Source of the DNA: Hymenobacter yonginensis
GTDB taxonomy: Bacteria > Bacteroidota > Bacteroidia > Cytophagales > Hymenobacteraceae
Reading direction: 5' to 3'
Assembly: GCF_027625995.1 (NCBI RefSeq)
Contig: NZ_CP115396.1
Span: 3,162,001-3,226,000, forward strand
DNA length: 64,000 bases
The position numbers were made by a program, and so were the translations under genes. Positions 9,203 to 17,158 of this stretch are shown piece by piece; position 1 is the stretch's first letter, and every line of letters starts with the position of its first letter. Below the pieces are notes generated by a model. It saw nothing but the letters and a program-made list of their open reading frames with translations. It did no database searches and was not told where the DNA came from.

Positions 9203-9904
9203 GTGCAAGCACCCACCAACCCCAACGCCTACAAAATCCTTGTTGTCGATGATGACCCCGACATCGTGGAGCTGCTGGAATACAACCTGCGCAAAGAAGG
9301 CTATACGGTGGCTTCGGCCCCGGACGGACGCAAGGCGCTGGAAGTGGCTCCCCAGTTCGGGCCCGACATCATTGTGCTCGACGTGATGATGCCCCACCTC
9401 GACGGCATTGCCACCTGCCGGCAGCTGCGCGAGCAGCCCAAGTTCAAGGACACCTACATTATCTTCCTGACGGCCCGCTCCGAGGAGTTTTCGGAAGTGG
9501 CCGCCTTCGAGGCCGGCGCCGACGACTTCATTGCCAAGCCCATCAAGCCTCGCGCCCTGCTCAGCCGCCTCGGGGCCTTCGTGCGCCGCGACCGGGACCC
9601 GCAGAGCACCCAGGATACTATCGAAATCAACGGCCTCAAGATTGACCGCACCGCGTTTTCGGTGTACCAGGAAGGCCGCAAAATCACGCTACCCAAAAAG
9701 GAGTTCGAGCTACTAGCGTTTCTGGCTGCCACGCCGCACAAGGTGTTTGGGCGCGAGGAACTACTGCAGAACATCTGGGGCAACGACGTGTTCGTGCTGG
9801 CCCGCACCGTGGACGTGCACGTGCGCAAGGTGCGTGAGAAAGTCGGCGACCATCACATCCAGACCATCAAAGGCGTCGGCTACAAGTTCAACACGGATAA
9901 TTAA
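9203..9904 (+). CDS. PhoB/OmpR-type response regulator
   Basis: A 233-residue DNA-binding response regulator. The receiver domain (residues about 10-128) has the acidic cluster VVDDDPD, phospho-acceptor Asp60 in IVLDVMMPHLDG, the T/S switch (IIFLTARS) and the conserved Lys in IAKPIKP. The C-terminal winged helix (about 140-233) has LPKKEFELLAFLA and VDVHVRKVREKVG..IQTIKGVGYKF. The start is set at GTG 9203 because the TACTTTTG promoter element lies just upstream. It pairs with the histidine kinase 97 bp downstream, from which it is separated by a strong hairpin. The signal sensed is unknown; phosphate control is only one possibility. Confidence 0.93.
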   Translation: MQAPTNPNAYKILVVDDDPDIVELLEYNLRKEGYTVASAPDGRKALEVAPQFGPDIIVLDVMMPHLDGIATCRQLREQPKFKDTYIIFLTARSEEFSEVAAFEAGADDFIAKPIKPRALLSRLGAFVRRDRDPQSTQDTIEINGLKIDRTAFSVYQEGRKITLPKKEFELLAFLAATPHKVFGREELLQNIWGNDVFVLARTVDVHVRKVREKVGDHHIQTIKGVGYKFNTDN

Positions 9905-9914
9905 ATTGTTGATT

Positions 9915-9983
9915 GTTTAATGGTTAAATGGCTGGTCGTTCTATCATATTTTGGTAGAACGACCAGCCATTTAACCATTAAAC
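9915..9983. repeat. 31-bp inverted repeat forming a stem-loop between regulator and kinase genes
   Basis: Arms 9915-9945 and 9953-9983 match over 31 bp with one G-T style mismatch and a 7-nt loop (ATATTTT). The element fills almost the whole gap within the operon. There is no U run after it, so it may be an RNA processing or stability element rather than a terminator. Confidence 0.9.
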
Positions 9984-10001
9984 ACTAACGCCATTAACCT
10001 C

Positions 10002-11105
10002 ATGCGTCTCAACATTTCCTCCCGCTCCATTGCTATTATGCTGTCGTTGCTGGTGGCATGCGTGCTCACCACGCTGGCCTGGGTGGGCCCTACCATGGAG
10101 CTGCAGCAGGGCGTGCTGGCGGCGGGCATTACGGTGGCGGCGTGCTTTCTGCTGCTGTATCTGATGTTTGAGGCCTTGATTTTCCGCGAAATCAACAACA
10201 TCTACGCCGGGCTGGAGCACATCAAGCGCAAGGAACTGCGGCGTATGTCCAGCAAGTTCCTGTTCCGGCCGGAGCCGCTCAAGCGCATGCGCGACGAAAT
10301 CCTGGACATGGCCCAGCGCAAGCAGCAGGAAATCGATGAGCTGAAACGGCTGCAGGCCCTGCGCCGCGAGTTTCTGGCCGACGTGTCGCACGAGCTCAAA
10401 ACGCCCATCTTCGCGGCCCAAGGCTTCCTGCACACCGTCCTCGACGACGACGATGTGGACGACTTCACCCGCCAGAAGTTTCTGCAGAAAGCTGCCAACA
10501 GCCTCGACGCTCTCGATGCGCTGGTGCAGGACCTCGTGACCATCTCGCAGCTGGAAAAGGGCGTGGTGCGCATGCGCCGCCAGGGCTTCGACATCGTGAC
10601 GCTGGTGCACGAGATATTTGAGCAGCTGGAGCGCAAGGCCGCCCTGCGGCAGGTGCAGCTGGAGCTGTTTCCGCCCGCGCTGCCCGCCGGCAGTTTGCGC
10701 GTGCTGGCTGACCGCAACCGAATCCGGCAGGTGCTCATCAACCTCATCGACAACGCCATCAAGTACGGCCGCGAAAACGGCCGCGTGGTGGTGAGCCTCG
10801 TGGAAAGCGGCAAGGGCGTGCGCATCAGCGTGCGCGACGACGGCGCCGGCATCCCGAAACAACACCTCAACCGCATTTTCGAGCGGTTCTACCGCATCGA
10901 CAAGAGCCGCTCCCGCGACTCTGGCGGCTCGGGCCTGGGGCTGGCCATCAGCAAGCACATCGTGGAAGCCCACCGCTCCGCCATCCGGGTGCGCAGCGAA
11001 ATCGGGCAGGGCACCACCCTGGAGTTCAAGCTGCCCAAGCCCAAAAACCCGGCCCCGCCCTCCCACCACGTGCTGGCCCAGCCCCTGCCCGGCAGCGAGG
11101 CCTAG
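10002..11105 (+). CDS. PhoR-like sensor histidine kinase
   Basis: A 367-residue membrane kinase. Two transmembrane helices near the N-terminus (about 9-30 and 38-60) leave almost no periplasmic sensor region, so it probably senses membrane state or a partner protein. A linker (about 65-115) leads to the HisKA box FLADVSHELKTP with phospho-acceptor His130. The HATPase_c domain has the N box NLIDNAIKYG, G1 DDGAGIP, F box FERFYRIDKSRS and G2 GGSGLGLAIS. A proline-rich tail ends the protein. It autophosphorylates and passes the phosphate to the regulator encoded upstream. Confidence 0.93.
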   Translation: MRLNISSRSIAIMLSLLVACVLTTLAWVGPTMELQQGVLAAGITVAACFLLLYLMFEALIFREINNIYAGLEHIKRKELRRMSSKFLFRPEPLKRMRDEILDMAQRKQQEIDELKRLQALRREFLADVSHELKTPIFAAQGFLHTVLDDDDVDDFTRQKFLQKAANSLDALDALVQDLVTISQLEKGVVRMRRQGFDIVTLVHEIFEQLERKAALRQVQLELFPPALPAGSLRVLADRNRIRQVLINLIDNAIKYGRENGRVVVSLVESGKGVRISVRDDGAGIPKQHLNRIFERFYRIDKSRSRDSGGSGLGLAISKHIVEAHRSAIRVRSEIGQGTTLEFKLPKPKNPAPPSHHVLAQPLPGSEA

Positions 11106-11159
11106 CCGCCGCCTGGCCGGCAGGCTTGCTTTTGCGGAAGGCGTTGCAGCGGGGTTTCG

Positions 11160-11167
11160 TACCTTTG
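11160..11167 (+). promoter_or_regulatory. -7 promoter element (TACCTTTG) with very short leader
   Basis: Matches TAnnTTTG and lies only 10 bases before the ATG of the pseudouridine synthase gene, so the mRNA leader would be a few bases at most. A TTTG at 11131-11134 could act as the -33 element, but at a long spacing (25). Confidence 0.6.
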
Positions 11168-11177
11168 CGGCCGCCTT

Positions 11178-11891
11178 ATGAAGCTACCCAATTTCCAAGA
11201 CCTGATTCTGTTCGAAGACGACGACTACGTCGTCATCAACAAGCCCCCGTTCCTGGCCACGCTCGACGAACGGTTTGGCGGCGCGCCCAACATCCTGCGC
11301 CTGGCCCGCGAGCAGTACGACGACGTGCAGGCCTGCCACCGCCTCGACAAGGAAACCAGCGGCTCGCTGGCCCTGGCCAAAAATCCGGCAGCCTACCGCC
11401 ACCTGGCCATGCAGTTCGAGGACCGCAAGGTGAAAAAAGTGTACCACGCCGCCGCCTGGGGCGTGCACGACTACGAGGGCCTGCGCGTAGACCGCAGCAT
11501 CGAAACCACCACCAAAGGCAAAGCCCGCCTGGCCTACAAAGGCAAGCCCGCCGTGACGCTGGTGCGCACAATGGAGGCCTTTGCCAAGCATACGCTGCTG
11601 GAGTGCCAGCCCATTACGGGCCGCATGCACCAGATCCGGCTGCACCTAGCCTACCTGCAGGCCCCCATCATCGGCGACCAGATGTACGGCGGCGAGGATT
11701 TCTACCTGTCGTCGCTGAAGAAGAAGTTCAACATGAAGGAGGGCCAGGAAGAGCAGCCCTTCATCAAGCGCTTTGCCTTGCACGCCGCCAACCTCACCTT
11801 CGCGAAGCTGGATGGCGAAACCGTGACGGTGGAAGCCCCCTACCCAAAGGATTTCCGGGTGCTGGTCGAGACGCTGCGGCAGTACCAGTAA
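11178..11891 (+). CDS. RluA-family RNA pseudouridine synthase
   Basis: A 237-residue enzyme that converts uridine to pseudouridine in RNA. The catalytic motif HRLDKETSG lies at residues 54-62 with catalytic Asp57, matching the RluA/RluC/RluD HRLDxxTSG. Later motifs are AMQFEDRKVKKVYHA and the family end GRMHQIRLHLAYLQAPIIGDQMYGG. It has no S4 domain at the N-terminus, so it is closer to the short RluA-like or YqcB/TruC-type enzymes than to RluD; the RNA target (23S rRNA or tRNA) cannot be told. It is divergently promoted, monocistronic, and ends at a bidirectional hairpin. Confidence 0.93.
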   Translation: MKLPNFQDLILFEDDDYVVINKPPFLATLDERFGGAPNILRLAREQYDDVQACHRLDKETSGSLALAKNPAAYRHLAMQFEDRKVKKVYHAAAWGVHDYEGLRVDRSIETTTKGKARLAYKGKPAVTLVRTMEAFAKHTLLECQPITGRMHQIRLHLAYLQAPIIGDQMYGGEDFYLSSLKKKFNMKEGQEEQPFIKRFALHAANLTFAKLDGETVTVEAPYPKDFRVLVETLRQYQ

Positions 11892-11916
11892 GCGGCGCCT
11901 TGCCGTTGTAAGCGCG

Positions 11917-11974
11917 GCAGAAACAGACAATCCGGACGAAGCCCTTGTGCTCCGTCCGGATTTTCTGTTTCTGC
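11917..11974. terminator. Long stem-loop between convergent genes
   Basis: Arms 11917-11937 and 11954-11974 match over 21 bp with one mismatch (GCAGAAACAG.. / ..CTGTTTCTGC). It sits between the convergent pseudouridine synthase and glycosyltransferase-like genes and likely ends transcription from both sides. Confidence 0.7.
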
Positions 11975-11993
11975 TAGCTACCCGCAACTGCCG

Positions 11994-13445
11994 CTATAGC
12001 CGCTCAAACACGATAAACCGCACGGAATCAGTGGTGGGCTTGAACCGGTTGCGCGGTATGGCTCCGCGCCAGCGCTGCCGGTACTGCGGGTTGCCCTGCA
12101 GCAGCGTGAGCGGCACGCCGTATTCGGTGGGCGCAAACCAGTCGTCCCAGACCACCAGCGTGCCGGCCGGCAGCGGGCGGGTGGTGCGCACTTCGCCCAT
12201 CCGGCCGGTTTGCCGCGCATCAAACGGGTCGAGGTGCAGGCCGTAGGGCACCACCGGGTGGGCGTAGAGCACCCGCGGCCGGGGATTGGGCAGAGCCTGC
12301 GCCAGCTTATCGGCCAACAGCTGGTCGGAGAACCGGGTGAAGTCGCGGTTCCAGCGGAAGCCGGCGCGCAGCCCCAGCAGTACTACCAGCACCGCCACTG
12401 CCGCCACGCCCTGCCGCAGCCGGGTCCGGGCCCGCTCGGTGCGTAGCGCCCCGGCCAGCAGGTACACGCCGTTGAGCGCCACCAAAGCCAGCAGCGGCAC
12501 CACGCCGTTTACCACCCGCATCAGGCCATAAGACGCGAAAATGCCCTTCCACCAGAACACGGAGTGCGCCCCGATGAATACCACCACGCTGCCGTACACC
12601 AGCAGCAGCTCAGTGGTAAACAGCCGCGGCTCCCGGCGCCGCAGTGGCTGTGCCCAGGCCCACAGCATCTGGGCGCCCCCCAGCCCCAGCAGCCCAAACT
12701 GCACCCAGCCGATAACTTCGGGGAGGTTGCGCACGAAGTGCAGCAACTCGCCGTGGCCGTACTGCGGCGCCACCAGCGGATACGCGTTGCGCGTGAACAC
12801 CCACCAGAAGTCGCCATACACGAACAAGCCCACCACGCCATACACGACGTAGCCCAGCAGCAGCCCCGGCAGCGCCCGCCACTGCCGCGCCCCCAGCAGG
12901 TACACCCCGAACACGCCCAGCAGCAGAAACCCCTCGGAGCGCACGAAGGGCAGCCACGACACCAGCACCGCCGCCCACACCGGCCGCCGGGCTACGGCCA
13001 GCGCCACGCTGCCCATCAGCACTACGCTGAACAGCGGCTCGGTCATGCCCGAAAGCTGAATCCGGAAGTAATCGGGCGCGGCGTAGATGAACAGAATCAC
13101 CAGGGCCGGCCAGGGCAGCCGCAGCCGCCGGGCCACCCCGAAGGCCAGCCACGCGGCCACGGCGGCGCACACGCACTGCAGCAGCATCACGCCGCGCAGG
13201 CCAGCCTGGGCGGGCAGTGCGTGCACCAGCACCACCAGCGGCTTCGACCACGACTCCGCGAAGTTGGCCGGGTGGCGGAAGGCGTAGCGGGCGTACAGAA
13301 AGTGGTTGAGACTGTCGCTGGTATCGTAGGTGCTTTCGCTGAGAAAGGCGAAAACGACCGAAACACCGAAGAAAAACAGCAGCAGCAGCAGCGCCGGCCG
13401 CCGGGCGGCCAAGGCAGGAGAAAGGGTACCGGGCATATCGGGCAC
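11994..13445 (-). CDS. Multi-pass membrane protein, glycosyltransferase-like (GT-C)
   Basis: A 483-residue polytopic protein with roughly ten or more hydrophobic segments. The first segment (ALLLLLFFFGVSVVFAFLSES) is followed by an acidic periplasmic loop containing STYDTSDSLNHFLYARYAF, resembling the first loop of GT-C (PMT/ArnT-like) transferases that use polyprenyl-phosphate sugars. The soluble C-terminal part (about 395-483) has VLYAHPVVPYGLHLDP and VVWDDWFAPTEYGVPL. I infer lipid-linked sugar transfer in the inner membrane, with acceptor unknown. ATG 13445 is taken as the start; an ATG nine bases later is equally possible. Confidence 0.6.
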   Translation of the reverse strand: MPDMPGTLSPALAARRPALLLLLFFFGVSVVFAFLSESTYDTSDSLNHFLYARYAFRHPANFAESWSKPLVVLVHALPAQAGLRGVMLLQCVCAAVAAWLAFGVARRLRLPWPALVILFIYAAPDYFRIQLSGMTEPLFSVVLMGSVALAVARRPVWAAVLVSWLPFVRSEGFLLLGVFGVYLLGARQWRALPGLLLGYVVYGVVGLFVYGDFWWVFTRNAYPLVAPQYGHGELLHFVRNLPEVIGWVQFGLLGLGGAQMLWAWAQPLRRREPRLFTTELLLVYGSVVVFIGAHSVFWWKGIFASYGLMRVVNGVVPLLALVALNGVYLLAGALRTERARTRLRQGVAAVAVLVVLLGLRAGFRWNRDFTRFSDQLLADKLAQALPNPRPRVLYAHPVVPYGLHLDPFDARQTGRMGEVRTTRPLPAGTLVVWDDWFAPTEYGVPLTLLQGNPQYRQRWRGAIPRNRFKPTTDSVRFIVFERL

Positions 13446-13501
13446 GAAGGTAGCCGGGCACCAAACAAGGTGCTAATCAGGCACAAATATTAGCCGGGGC
13501 C

Positions 13502-13531
13502 TTGCAATTAAGGCGAAAGGCGGTAACTTTG
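13502..13531 (+). promoter_or_regulatory. Complete Bacteroidota promoter of the ribosomal protein operon
   Basis: TTG at 13502-13504, then 19 bases, then TAACTTTG at 13524-13531. This is the best full -33/-7 match in the window. It leaves a leader of roughly 58 bases before rplM, long enough for autoregulatory structure. Confidence 0.75.
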
Positions 13532-13595
13532 TGTCCGTTTTTCCCGGACCGTGTGCCGGTTTCTCCTCATTTCCAAACGCTTACCCTCCTCCCCA

Positions 13596-14048
13596 ATGGA
13601 TCATCTGAGCTTCAAGACGGTATCCGTCAACAAAGCCAACGCCGATAAGGCCTGGGTCGTGGTTGATGCCAGTGTTGCGCCGCTGGGCCGTCTGGCTAGC
13701 CAGATTGCCAACATGCTGCGTGGCAAGCACAAGCCCTCGTTCACGCCGAACTCCGACTGCGGCGACAACGTTATTGTTCTGAACGCTGACAAGCTCTACG
13801 TTACGGGCAAGAAGCTGACCGACAAAATCTACATCACCCACTCGGGCTACCCCGGCGGTCAGAAGCGCATCAACCTGCGCGACAAGAAAGCCAAGGATTC
13901 GACCCGCGTGATTGAGCACGCCGTGAAAGGCATGCTGCAGGGCAACAAGCTCGGTGCCGAGCAGTTCCGCAACCTGTATGTGTACAAGGGCGACCAGCAC
14001 CCCCACGAAGCCCAGCAGCCGAAAGCTGTTGAACTGACTAACCTCTAA
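13596..14048 (+). CDS. rplM: 50S ribosomal protein L13
   Basis: A 150-residue L13, an early-assembly protein of the large subunit that binds 23S rRNA. Family motifs are visible: WVVVDASVAPLGRLASQIANMLRGKHKPSFTP, GDNVIVLNADKLYVTGKK and HSGYPGG, and the end has VKGMLQGNKLG and LYVYKGDQHPHEAQQP. The start is ATG 13596 (MDHLSFKTVS), typical for Bacteroidota L13; the frame is open upstream but would add a non-family leader. First gene of rplM-rpsI-rpsB-tsf. Confidence 0.98.
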   Translation: MDHLSFKTVSVNKANADKAWVVVDASVAPLGRLASQIANMLRGKHKPSFTPNSDCGDNVIVLNADKLYVTGKKLTDKIYITHSGYPGGQKRINLRDKKAKDSTRVIEHAVKGMLQGNKLGAEQFRNLYVYKGDQHPHEAQQPKAVELTNL

Positions 14049-14087
14049 GCCGATTTCGGCGTCTTTTTTCTTTAATCCCTCCACTTA

Positions 14088-14474
14088 ATGGAAATCTCCA
14101 ATACCTCTGGTAGAAGAAAAACCTCGGTGGCCCGCATCTACATGCAGGCCGGGCAAGGGAATATCACTATCAACGGCCGGGAAATGAAGGCGTACTTCGC
14201 CAACGAACTCCTGGAAAACATCGTGAACCAGCCTCTGGCGACGGTCGAGCAAGTCGGCCAGTACGACATCAAGGTGAACGTGCGCGGTGGTGGCATCTCG
14301 GCCCAGGCTGAAGCCATCCGTCTGGCCATCTCGAAAGCCCTTGTAGGCGACAACTCGGAAGTTCGTCCGGCCCTCAAGAAAGAAGGCTTCCTGACCCGTG
14401 ACCCGCGCATGGTGGAACGCAAGAAATTCGGCAAGCGCAAAGCTCGTCGCTCGTTCCAGTTCTCGAAACGCTAA
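14088..14474 (+). CDS. rpsI: 30S ribosomal protein S9
   Basis: A 128-residue S9. It shows GRRKTSVARIYMQAGQGNITING, LLENIVNQPL, VRGGGISAQAEAIRLAISKAL, LTRDPRMVERKKFGKRKARRSFQFSKR. The basic C-terminal tail ending SKR reaches the ribosomal P site and touches the tRNA anticodon stem. It lies 39 bp after rplM, the usual L13-S9 pairing. Confidence 0.99.
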   Translation: MEISNTSGRRKTSVARIYMQAGQGNITINGREMKAYFANELLENIVNQPLATVEQVGQYDIKVNVRGGGISAQAEAIRLAISKALVGDNSEVRPALKKEGFLTRDPRMVERKKFGKRKARRSFQFSKR

Positions 14475-14492
14475 TCCCAGAGGAAACTTATC

Positions 14493-15260
14493 ATGGCTCA
14501 GTCCACCACCTATAAAGAGCTGCTCGACGCCGGTGCCCACTTTGGTCACCTTACGCGCAAGTGGGATCCGAAAATGGCGCCGTACATCTTCATGGAGAAG
14601 AACGGCATCCATATTATTGACCTGAACAAGACGCTGGTTTCGCTCGACCAGGCTGCTGCGGCTATCCGCAACATCGCCAAGAGCGGCCGCAAGATCATGT
14701 TCGTGGCCACCAAGAAGCAGGCGCAGGAAATCGTAACGGAAGAGGCTACCCGCCTGAAGATGCCGTTCGTGACCGACCGTTGGTTGGGCGGTATGCTCAC
14801 CAACTTCGCTACGGTGCGCAAGTCGCTGAAGAAAATGAGCACCATCGACAAGATGGTGAAGGAAAATACGGCTTACGCGGCTCTGGCTAAGCGTGAGAAA
14901 CTGATGATGTCGCGCGAGCGGGAGAAGCTGGAGCGTGTACTCGGTGGCGTTGCCGACCTGAGCCGCCTGCCCGCTGCCCTGTTCGTGATTGATGTGAAGC
15001 GTGAGCACATTGCCGTGAAAGAAGCCCAGAAACTGGGTATTCCGGTATTCGCTATGTGCGACACCAACTCCAACCCCGAGCTGGTGCAGTTCCCAATTCC
15101 TGCCAACGACGACGCCTCGAAGTCGATCCAGCTCATCGTGAGCGTGATGGGCAAGGCTATCGAAGAAGGCCTGTCGGAGCGCAAAGTCGACAAAGAAGAC
15201 GCCGACAAAAAGCAGGCTGAAGACGAAGGCATCCAGGAGAAGCAGAACGCCGACGAATAG
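14493..15260 (+). CDS. rpsB: 30S ribosomal protein S2
   Basis: A 255-residue S2 with AGAHFGHLTRKWDPKMAPYIFMEKNGIHIIDL, FVATKKQAQEIV, RWLGGMLTNFATVRKS and FAMCDTNSNPELVQFPIPANDD. It is a late-joining small-subunit protein that binds S1. The C-terminus is an acidic/lysine-rich tail (KVDKEDADKKQAEDEG). The gene begins 18 bp after rpsI and precedes tsf, the conserved S2-EF-Ts pair. A hairpin lies between them. Confidence 0.99.
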   Translation: MAQSTTYKELLDAGAHFGHLTRKWDPKMAPYIFMEKNGIHIIDLNKTLVSLDQAAAAIRNIAKSGRKIMFVATKKQAQEIVTEEATRLKMPFVTDRWLGGMLTNFATVRKSLKKMSTIDKMVKENTAYAALAKREKLMMSREREKLERVLGGVADLSRLPAALFVIDVKREHIAVKEAQKLGIPVFAMCDTNSNPELVQFPIPANDDASKSIQLIVSVMGKAIEEGLSERKVDKEDADKKQAEDEGIQEKQNADE

Positions 15261-15279
15261 GCTCATCGCCCCTCCATTG

Positions 15280-15325
15280 AAAAGGGAACATGCGAAGCAC
15301 TCGGCTCCGGTGTTCCCTTTTCTTT
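15280..15325 (+). terminator. Intergenic hairpin between rpsB and tsf
   Basis: A perfect 11-bp stem AAAAGGGAACA / TGTTCCCTTTT with a 20-nt loop, followed by CTTTTG. It could be a partial terminator that lowers tsf output, or a regulatory structure. Confidence 0.6.
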
Positions 15326-15392
15326 TGTTGGCGCGGGCTCTGCCCCTGCCAACCCTCCAATAAAACCTCTCAACCCCCACATACTCACAACA

Positions 15393-16229
15393 ATGGCAGC
15401 AATTACCGCCGCAGACGTGAACAAGCTGCGCACCATGACCGGTGCGGGCATGATGGATTGCAAAAAAGCGCTGACCGAAGCCGATGGCGACTTCGAGGCC
15501 GCTCGCGACATTCTCCGCAAGCAGGGCCAGAAGATTGCTGACAAGCGTTCGGACAACGAAACGTCGGAAGGCTTTGTGGCCGTAGCCGTGAGCGAAGATG
15601 GCACCACCGGCAAGCTGGTGGCCCTGGCCTGCGAAACGGAGTCGGTAGCCAAAGTGGCTAACTTCCGCGAGCTGGTACAGCGTATCCTCGACGCCGCTGT
15701 GCGCATCAACGCTACCTCGAAAGAGGAAGTGCTGGCCGCCAAGGAAGAAGATGGCCTGACAATTCAGGAGCACATCACCGACCTGATGGGCAAAATCGGC
15801 GAGAAGCTGGACCTGACTTACGCCACGCTGACCGCTGAGAAAGTAGCCTCCTACATCCACTCCGACAACAAGAAAGGCGTACTCGTAGGCCTGAAGAACG
15901 TGGGTGATGCTGACACCGCCGCCGTAGGCCGCGACGTAGCTATGCAGATCGTAGCCATGAAGCCCGTAGCCGTTGACAAAGACGGTGTGGACTCGGCCGT
16001 TACGGAGCGCGAAATTGAAATCGGCAAAGAGCAGGCGCGTGCCGAAGGCAAGCCCGAGGCTATGCTGGAGAAAATCGCTCAGGGCAAACTGAACAAGTTC
16101 TACAAAGAGAACACCCTGCTCAACCAGGAATTCGTGAAAGACAGCTCGATGACTATTGCCCAGCTGCTCGACAAAACGTCGAAAGGCATGACGGTAACGG
16201 ACTTCAAGCGCGTTGCTATCGGTGCCTAA
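15393..16229 (+). CDS. tsf: Elongation factor Ts
   Basis: A 278-residue EF-Ts, the nucleotide exchange factor of EF-Tu. The N-terminal UBA-like domain has VNKLRTMTGAGMMDCKKALTEADGDFEAARDILRKQG, then the KRSDNETSEGFVAVAV core entry, the CETESVAK motif, a dimerisation region and the C-terminal KLNKFYKENTLLNQEFVKD. The full length fits the standard two-subdomain enzyme. Last gene of the operon, ending at a strong terminator. Confidence 0.99.
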   Translation: MAAITAADVNKLRTMTGAGMMDCKKALTEADGDFEAARDILRKQGQKIADKRSDNETSEGFVAVAVSEDGTTGKLVALACETESVAKVANFRELVQRILDAAVRINATSKEEVLAAKEEDGLTIQEHITDLMGKIGEKLDLTYATLTAEKVASYIHSDNKKGVLVGLKNVGDADTAAVGRDVAMQIVAMKPVAVDKDGVDSAVTEREIEIGKEQARAEGKPEAMLEKIAQGKLNKFYKENTLLNQEFVKDSSMTIAQLLDKTSKGMTVTDFKRVAIGA

Positions 16230-16250
16230 GCTTCCCGTTTAGCCGCTTTG

Positions 16251-16289
16251 AAAAAGCCCCGCCGGCATTGTGCCGGCGGGGCTTTTTTT
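16251..16289 (+). terminator. Operon terminator after tsf
   Basis: Stem AAAGCCCCGCCGGCA / TGCCGGCGGGGCTTT followed by a T7 tract. It also faces the convergent DUF6624 gene. Confidence 0.92.
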
Positions 16290-16301
16290 GTTGCTGAGGC
16301 C

Positions 16302-16925
16302 TTAGTTGCCGGGTTTCGGCTTGTTCATTTCCAGGTGCATGTTGGTCATCATCTCCAGATAGGTTTCCAGAGGCTCCATGCCAATTGCGGCCCGGCGCTT
16401 GTTCACGTTTGCAGGGTCGCGCAATGATTTGGGAACGGCTTTGCCAAGCCCAGGCCCTTCATACACGACCTGTGTGCCGTATTCCTCGGGCTGGCCGGAG
16501 TTGATGGCTACCCTATCGGCCAGGTAGGCGTAGTTGGTTGGGCTGGCGTTGCGGCGTTTCACTTCCACCAGCATCAGTTGCAGCATCTGCCGCTGAAACT
16601 TCGGGTAAGCGTCGGCGTGCTGCACGAGCAGCCAGAAGTTGTTGGCGCTTTGCTCGCCTACCTGCCGGAAGCCCGGGTAGCCAAACCGTTTTACAATGGC
16701 TTCCAGCACGGGCTGATGGCGGGCAAAGTTGTCTTTTTCGACTTTGTATAAGTCACGGCCGGCGCTGTCGGGTTGCTGCTCCATAAGGCGTTGCATGGGC
16801 CATTGGTCCACGTAAGCCAGGCTATCGAGCGTCTTGCTCAACTTCGGATATAAGACGGCAGCACGTTGGGCGCAAGCGCCTATGGGCAGATACAGCAGGA
16901 GCGCAACCAGCAGTTTTCTCATCAT
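16302..16925 (-). CDS. DUF6624-like secreted protein
   Basis: A 207-residue protein with a lipoprotein-like signal (LVALLLYLPIGACAQ). The body carries the DUF6624 hallmark order: a D..R..n stretch, IVKRFGYPGFRQVGEQSANNFWLLVQHAD, FQRQMLQLM, YAYLADRVAINSGQPEEYGTQV and the C-terminal RRAAIGMEPLETYLEMM. The family's function is not established. Two adjacent ATG codons (16925 and 16922) fit the start better than the longer frame to 16961. Convergent with tsf. Confidence 0.75.
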   Translation of the reverse strand: MMRKLLVALLLYLPIGACAQRAAVLYPKLSKTLDSLAYVDQWPMQRLMEQQPDSAGRDLYKVEKDNFARHQPVLEAIVKRFGYPGFRQVGEQSANNFWLLVQHADAYPKFQRQMLQLMLVEVKRRNASPTNYAYLADRVAINSGQPEEYGTQVVYEGPGLGKAVPKSLRDPANVNKRRAAIGMEPLETYLEMMTNMHLEMNKPKPGN

Positions 16926-16994
16926 GTAGGGTTGATACCGGACAGCACATATACTTTGCATGCGTGCCGTGGCTGTGGCGTACCGGAGTGCTAC

Positions 16995-17150
16995 TTAGCG
17001 GAGCGCGGGCTTCCCTCCTGGCCTCTGGACTGCGGTAGTGGCTTTGCTGCTCTTGCGGCTGAATCCTCCTATCAGGTTTTTAGCCAGTACCGATAGCAGT
17101 ATCAGCACCAGCAGCCCAATCAGGACGCGGGGCCAGTTAATCTTTTTCAT
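16995..17150 (-). CDS. Small single-pass membrane protein (51 aa)
   Basis: A short gene that starts MKKINWPRVLIGLLVLILLSV, has one hydrophobic helix (about residues 9-26) and a basic tail with RKSSK and RPGGKPALR. The start follows the DUF3089 gene by only about 9 bp on the same strand, so they are probably co-transcribed and translationally linked. The longer frame reading upstream overlaps the DUF3089 gene and is rejected. Function unknown. Confidence 0.6.
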   Translation of the reverse strand: MKKINWPRVLIGLLVLILLSVLAKNLIGGFSRKSSKATTAVQRPGGKPALR

Positions 17151-17158
17151 AGGGCAGT

